Below are positions 6,655 to 10,240 of a stretch of 10,240 nt of DNA, in pieces (within the stretch, counting starts at the first letter, position 1; each line of letters begins with the position of its first letter). The notes below the pieces were generated by a model. That model was given only the letters and a program-made list of their open reading frames with translations. It was not told the origin of the DNA and ran no database searches. The stretch spans positions 1 to 10,240 of the forward strand of contig CALFNC010000246.1 in assembly GCA_937902605.1 (NCBI GenBank). Direction: 5' to 3'. This stretch comes from an uncultured Acidobacteriota bacterium (GTDB lineage: Bacteria > Acidobacteriota > Thermoanaerobaculia > UBA5066). Position numbers and translations under genes: made by a program.

Positions 6655-6748
6655 ACGGAACAGGCGAAGCCGGGTCCACTTCCGGGTTCCGGGCGACATC
6701 TCGTGGACAGACAGATTCCAGGACAAGAGGCCCAGCGGGCAAGGCGAC

Positions 6749-6755
6749 GGAGGAG
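6749..6755 (+). promoter_or_regulatory. Strong ribosome binding site of the FG-GAP gene
   Basis: GGAGGAG lies 3 bases before ATG 6759 and 9 bases before a second in-frame ATG at 6765. Either ATG could be used; the choice changes the protein by two residues (Met-Lys). It is the clearest Shine-Dalgarno sequence in the window. Confidence 0.65.
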
Positions 6756-6758
6756 TCG

Positions 6759-9437
6759 ATGAAGATGAAAAGGTTCCGAAAGAAAGGATCGAACGAGGGA
6801 CGGCAGCGAGGAGGAAGAGCGCTCCTCCTCGCGCTCTCCGCTTTCGTCCTCTCGCTTGCCAGCCAGGTCGGGCGGGCCGTTCCTTGCACGGCCTCGAGTT
6901 TCGGACCGCTCCGGCCGATCGCCACAGGCTTACAGGGTGTGCGAGCGGTTCTCCACGGAGACTTCGACGAGAACGGGAAGGAGGACCTGGTTCTCTGGAC
7001 ACAGGCCGGGATTCACTTCCTTCTGCCAGGGGCTGGAGGGGGAGTCTTCCTCGCCCCTCGCGAGATCCCGGTTCGCGACGGCGGAATGATCGTCGCCACC
7101 GGGGACTTCAACGGGGACGGACATCTCGACCTGGAGGTCTGGCGGAAAGTCTCCGCCGACGGATCTGACGCGGCGTTCTCCATTCTCCTGGGGGACGGGC
7201 GCGGAGGATTCGTGGAAGGGGAGGATTTCCCGGTGAAAGGGGCGTTTCTCGGCGCCGGTCTGCCCGGCGACTTCGACGGAGACGGGAAGATCGACCTGGT
7301 CGCCTCCGGGGTCGACCCGAGTAACGCGAGCCAGCGGCTACTCTTTTTCCTCGAGGGTGACGGACGAGGAGGATTCTCGGTGGGAGCGTGGACTCCGCTC
7401 GGTTTCAGGCCCGATTCCCTCCTCGCGGCGGACTTCAACGGAGACGGAAAGCTGGATGTCGTCGTCTCCGAAAGCGGATGGCGCTGCGGGAGCGTCACGG
7501 TACTCCTCGGAGACGGCCATGGGAAGTTCCCGACGGTCTTCAGCCGGGAGCTCGGCCCGATGTTCCTGGTCGGCGACCTGAACGGCGACGGACGCCCGGA
7601 TCTCGTCGTGGGTTGTCCGTGGGCAACGATCGTCGCTCAGGTCAAGCTGAATACAGGGTCGGGCTTCCTTAGCGCGGGGGAGTTCGACGGTCCGGTCCAC
7701 GGGAACTTTGGAGGCATCCCGGAGTTCATCGCGGACTTCAACGGCGACGGCCGCCAGGACGTCTTGGCCCAGGCCGGAGGAATGACGGTCGTCCTCCTCG
7801 GGGACGGGAAAGGGAACCTGGGGCTTCCGGTCGACGCCTCACGGTTGAACGAGATGTCCGTTCTGGACCTGGACGCCGATGGCCTGCCGGACCTGGTGCT
7901 GGCCGATAGTTCGGGCCGCCTCTACGTCAGCCTGAACAACTGCCAGAACATCGGGAACGTCGAGACCCGGTTCGTCGTCCCTTATCTCCTCGACGCCCCG
8001 GGCGCCGCGAACTCCGATTTCAGGTCGGAGATGACCTTTGTCAACCGAGGGAAGACGACCGCATTTCTCGAGAGCCGATTCAGCACGGTTCTGGCTGGAC
8101 CGTCGGGGTCTGCCACCACGACGCTCAGCGCGGGGACGGAATGGAGAAACGCGTATTCGCTGCCCGAGGAACTCGGTTTCCGCGACGACTTCGGCTATCC
8201 GTGGGGCGGGATGTTCCGGCTGAAGTTCTCGGGCCTCGCATCGGCGGGCGACATCGGGGTGATGGCCCGGATCAGGAGCACGACGAACGGGACCGACTTC
8301 GGCGGCGTGGCGTTTCCCGGCGTCCCGCTTTCGGAAACGCTGACCGGCTTGTCCTGGATCGGGTGGCTGCGCGAGACAGCGGGGGACCGGACGAACCTCG
8401 CCGTCCTGAATCCCGGCGACGACACTGACGGCGAGACGGTTCTCCGTGTGACGCTGACTTCGACGGACCCGGCACACCCCGGTTCCACGGTGCTTCCCGA
8501 CTTCACCCTCCTGCCCGGAGGCCTGGTCCAGGTGAACCGGGTCCTCTCGACGAGCGGACTCGGGGCGTCGAGCGGGTACGCGACGGTGGAACGGATTGGC
8601 GGGACGGCCCCCTACTGGACGTACGCGGTCGTGAACGACGAGGCGAACGCCGACGGGTCGATGGTCGCGCCCCTCCGGTCAGGTGCACGGGCCGGGCAGA
8701 GCCGCCTGGTCCTGCCGGTTCTCGTCGAGTCAGGGCCGTTCACGAGCGAGCTGGTGGTGACGAACGCCTCGGCCGTGACGAAGCATCTGCGTTTCGAGTG
8801 GGCGGCCGAAGCGGTCGACACGGCCGACCAGACGGCGCGATTCCAGGCCGACCTCGCCCCTGGCGAGCAGCTCTACGCCCCCTCCTTCGTCCAGTGGCTT
8901 CGTGATCGGAATGTCATGGGCGTCGGATCGCCCGGCTCCGGTTTCGCTGGCGCGCTCTTCGTGACGATCGATGGGGGGGACGTCGACGGTCTCTTCGTCG
9001 GCGCGCGGACGTCGGCTCCGGGCAAGGTCGGTCGTTATGGGGTCTTCTATTCGGCCCTGGCGCCTCCGGAGCTGGCGACGGGCGTGGCCTGGCTCTACGC
9101 CTTGAGGCAGGATTCTGCCAATCGGACGAACGTCGCGCTCGTCAATGCGGGGGACTCCGGAACCGGCGCCGACACTTTCCGGATCGAGATCTTCGACGGG
9201 ACGACGGGGGTCCTGGCGGCCACCGTGGACGACGTCCGGGTCGGCGCGCTAGGGTGGAAGCAGCTCGGATCGATCCTCGCAGAGGCGGTCCCCGGGGTGC
9301 AGGACGCCTATGCGCGCATCACTCGCTTGTCCGGGACCGCGCCGTTCCTCGCGTACGCGATCGTCAACGACGGCTCAGGGCCCGGGCTAGGGACGGGCGA
9401 CGGCTCCTACATTCCCATGGTCGTCGAGGCACCGTGA
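6759..9437 (+). CDS. Secreted FG-GAP/VCBS beta-propeller protein with tandem C-terminal modules
   Basis: 892 residues. Residues 1-40 look like a Sec signal peptide: a long Lys/Arg-rich N-region, a hydrophobic ALLLALSAFVLSLAS core and a likely cleavage after GRA; the Cys at 43 is not in a lipobox. Residues ~50-395 hold seven FG-GAP repeats, each with a DxDxDG-type calcium loop starting at about residues 68, 116, 171, 225, 273, 326 and 370. Seven is the number of blades in the integrin-alpha propeller, so a calcium-stabilised seven-bladed propeller is likely. Residues ~404-639 and ~649-888 are two divergent copies of one module, each with an RxNxAxxNxGD segment and an AYAxVND-like segment. I know this module as a recurrent extracellular type in Acidobacteriota-like genomes, without assigned function. 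Export points to adhesion, ligand binding or a scaffold at the surface; no enzyme motif is seen. The start is ATG 6759 behind GGAGGAG. No membrane anchor or sorting tail is visible at the C-terminus. Confidence 0.9.
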   Translation: MKMKRFRKKGSNEGRQRGGRALLLALSAFVLSLASQVGRAVPCTASSFGPLRPIATGLQGVRAVLHGDFDENGKEDLVLWTQAGIHFLLPGAGGGVFLAPREIPVRDGGMIVATGDFNGDGHLDLEVWRKVSADGSDAAFSILLGDGRGGFVEGEDFPVKGAFLGAGLPGDFDGDGKIDLVASGVDPSNASQRLLFFLEGDGRGGFSVGAWTPLGFRPDSLLAADFNGDGKLDVVVSESGWRCGSVTVLLGDGHGKFPTVFSRELGPMFLVGDLNGDGRPDLVVGCPWATIVAQVKLNTGSGFLSAGEFDGPVHGNFGGIPEFIADFNGDGRQDVLAQAGGMTVVLLGDGKGNLGLPVDASRLNEMSVLDLDADGLPDLVLADSSGRLYVSLNNCQNIGNVETRFVVPYLLDAPGAANSDFRSEMTFVNRGKTTAFLESRFSTVLAGPSGSATTTLSAGTEWRNAYSLPEELGFRDDFGYPWGGMFRLKFSGLASAGDIGVMARIRSTTNGTDFGGVAFPGVPLSETLTGLSWIGWLRETAGDRTNLAVLNPGDDTDGETVLRVTLTSTDPAHPGSTVLPDFTLLPGGLVQVNRVLSTSGLGASSGYATVERIGGTAPYWTYAVVNDEANADGSMVAPLRSGARAGQSRLVLPVLVESGPFTSELVVTNASAVTKHLRFEWAAEAVDTADQTARFQADLAPGEQLYAPSFVQWLRDRNVMGVGSPGSGFAGALFVTIDGGDVDGLFVGARTSAPGKVGRYGVFYSALAPPELATGVAWLYALRQDSANRTNVALVNAGDSGTGADTFRIEIFDGTTGVLAATVDDVRVGALGWKQLGSILAEAVPGVQDAYARITRLSGTAPFLAYAIVNDGSGPGLGTGDGSYIPMVVEAP
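6960..7892 (+). repeat. Seven FG-GAP repeats (calcium-loop-coding repeats)
   Basis: Loop-coding sequences near GACTTCAACGGNGACGG begin at about 6960, 7104, 7269, 7431, 7575, 7734 and 7866. Spacing of 132-165 bases equals one propeller blade. The DNA similarity comes from a conserved protein motif, not from a mobile or CRISPR repeat. Confidence 0.9.
7968..9422 (+). repeat. Tandem duplication of a ~240-residue module
   Basis: Copy A (7968-8675) and copy B (8703-9422) share landmarks in the same order: a VVPYLLD / VLPVLVES opening, GVMARIRS / FVGARTSA, WLRETAGDRTNLAVLNPGD / YALRQDSANRTNVALVNAGD, GYATVERIGGTAPYW / AYARITRLSGTAPFL, and TYAVVND / AYAIVND. The copies are quite diverged, so the duplication is old. 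Confidence 0.8.
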
Positions 9438-9472
9438 TCGGGATAGGAGCGTGAGCGGGGAGAGCTACCGGG

Positions 9473-9478
9473 TACAAT
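9473..9478 (+). promoter_or_regulatory. -10 box of the carboxypeptidase gene
   Basis: TACAAT eight bases before the TTG start at 9487, in the 49-base gap after the FG-GAP gene. No clear -35 lies at 16-18 bases upstream and no Shine-Dalgarno sequence separates the box from the start, so the mRNA would be leaderless or nearly so. Confidence 0.4.
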
Positions 9479-9486
9479 CGCGGTGT

Positions 9487-10240
9487 TTGAATCGACAAGC
9501 CCGAATTCTTGCGACCGCTGCCGCCGCCTTATGCGTCGGGTGGAGTGTGTCGGCCGTCACGGCGGAGGCGAAGCTGCCAGGGCCCTCCGCTCAGCCGACG
9601 CTGCGCGACCGGCTCCTCGTCACCGCGCGGCGCGGCCCGGTCCGTTCGGGCGAGTGGGCGGTGGCGGTCCAGCGGATCGGCGATCCGGAGCCGCTGATGG
9701 CGGTCCGGCCAGAGACCCCTCTGATCCTCGCTTCCACGACGAAGGTCTTCACGACCGCGGCGGCGCTGGACCGGCTCGGTGGCGACTACCGGTTCCGCAC
9801 CTCGCTCTCCACCGACGACGAAGTCTGGCCCGAGGGGAGGCTCGCCGGCCCTCTTATCGTCCGCGGCGGCGGGGACCCGGCGATCTCCGGCCGCCTCTAC
9901 GATGACGACCCGCTCGCCGTCTTCCGGCCGTGGGCCAGCGCCCTGACGCGCCGGGGGATCCGGCGGATCCAGGGCGGGCTGTTGCTCGACGTCTCCTTCT
10001 TCGACAACCAGAAGATCCACCCCGACTGGCCCTCTGAGCAGGAGCAGCGGTGGTACCAGGCACCCACCGCCGCCCTTTCCTACAACGACAATGTCGTCCT
10101 CGTCCGCGCCACGGGCGGCCTTCGCCCGGGGGCTCCGGCCATCCTCGGCTTCTACCCGTTGGGGCCCCACCTTCTTTCCCTGGTCTCGCAGGTCAGGACC
10201 ATCAGCGGCGGCGGGGCGCGGATCGGGGTGCGGCGGGCGG
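9487..10240 (+). CDS. dacB: D-alanyl-D-alanine carboxypeptidase/endopeptidase, PBP4 (S13) type, 5' part
   Basis: First ~251 residues; the gene runs off the right edge. It trims the terminal D-Ala of peptidoglycan stem peptides and cuts cross-links in the periplasm. From TTG at 9487 the product begins with a clear Sec signal peptide (MNRQARILATAAAALCVGW..., cleavage probably around SAVTA-EA). The catalytic SxxK box is Ser83-Thr-Thr-Lys86 in LASTTKVFTTAAAL, matching the ASTQKVITALAAL segment of E. coli PBP4. Further landmarks follow in PBP4 order: GGDPAI (GADPTL in E. coli), IQGGLLLDVSFFDN (IDGNVLIDTSIFAS), a Trp-Pro segment and SQVRT. The SxN and KTG boxes should lie past the window, so completeness cannot be judged. 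TTG is chosen because it gives the signal peptide directly. The neighbouring GTG at 9483 is in another frame. No terminator is seen between this gene and the FG-GAP gene. Confidence 0.92.
   Translation, partial: MNRQARILATAAAALCVGWSVSAVTAEAKLPGPSAQPTLRDRLLVTARRGPVRSGEWAVAVQRIGDPEPLMAVRPETPLILASTTKVFTTAAALDRLGGDYRFRTSLSTDDEVWPEGRLAGPLIVRGGGDPAISGRLYDDDPLAVFRPWASALTRRGIRRIQGGLLLDVSFFDNQKIHPDWPSEQEQRWYQAPTAALSYNDNVVLVRATGGLRPGAPAILGFYPLGPHLLSLVSQVRTISGGGARIGVRRA

Noticed and set aside
6545..6925. N-terminal extension of the minus-strand helicase to an ATG at 6925
   Set aside because: It would add 127 residues of low-complexity sequence without family similarity, overlap the divergent gene's start and signal peptide by about 167 bases, and bypass a TACAAT box next to GTG 6544.
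5114..7168. Long plus-strand open frames opposite the helicase
   Set aside because: They are low-complexity Arg/Gly/Pro frames antisense to a protein with complete helicase and nuclease motifs.
6960..7892. Regularly spaced DNA repeats as a CRISPR-like array
   Set aside because: The repeats are codons of FG-GAP calcium loops within one long gene, with variable third positions and coding spacers.
9483..9905. Open frame starting GTG at 9483
   Set aside because: It is in a different frame from the S13 protein, whose signal peptide and SxxK motif are unambiguous.
10078..10086. Ser-Tyr-Asn (residues 198-200 of the carboxypeptidase) as the S13 SxN motif
   Set aside because: It is only 115 residues after the catalytic Ser, whereas in E. 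coli PBP4 the gap is over 240. Aligned to PBP4 it matches the AAIVDRN region that precedes SQVRT, so the true SxN lies outside the window.

Overview
High-GC bacterial chromosome with tightly packed genes and frequent GTG/TTG starts. The gene content (a RodZ-type cell-shape protein, a J-domain/TPR protein, a PP2C phosphatase, a secreted FG-GAP beta-propeller with a large C-terminal module, an S13 carboxypeptidase) is what I would expect of Acidobacteriota or a deltaproteobacterial-type lineage. Acidobacteriota is my first guess, but no rRNA or single-lineage marker is present, so this is an inference. There are no tRNAs, rRNAs, CRISPR arrays, transposases or phage genes, and the window looks like core chromosome.

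Left block (1-4021, + strand) is a probable operon or pair of sub-operons: the 3' end of a HEAT-like protein; a RodZ-like membrane protein (TTG start); a second, larger HEAT-like protein; a J-domain/TPR protein; and a complete PP2C Ser/Thr phosphatase. The two HEAT-like proteins share a module that aligns without gaps over about 114 residues, so the RodZ gene sits between two paralogues. Possible internal promoters precede the RodZ gene and the J-domain gene. The intergenic stretch before the opposing helicase gene is full of hairpins that could terminate transcription from both sides.

Middle (4124-6544, - strand) is a fused nuclease-helicase: an N-terminal PD-(D/E)XK domain of the RecB/Cas4 type followed by an XPD/DinG-type superfamily 2 helicase with four iron-sulfur cysteines. 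It is divergent from the next gene across a roughly 214-bp spacer that holds a TACAAT box for the helicase and a good sigma-54-type element pointing toward the next gene.

Right block (6759-10240, + strand) holds a secreted 892-residue protein with seven FG-GAP calcium-binding repeats (probable seven-bladed propeller) followed by two tandem copies of a roughly 240-residue module of unknown function. After it comes the start of a D-alanyl-D-alanine carboxypeptidase (PBP4/DacB type), cut by the window end.

Working together: RodZ and DacB are both cell-wall/shape functions, and the PP2C phosphatase and J-domain/TPR protein would act on phosphorylation state and protein folding. Physical linkage of RodZ, the HEAT-like pair, the J protein and the phosphatase suggests, but does not prove, one functional unit. 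A second theme is that three genes (RodZ-like, helicase, DacB) have a TAnAAT box only 6-8 bases before the chosen start codon, which suggests leaderless or nearly leaderless mRNAs.
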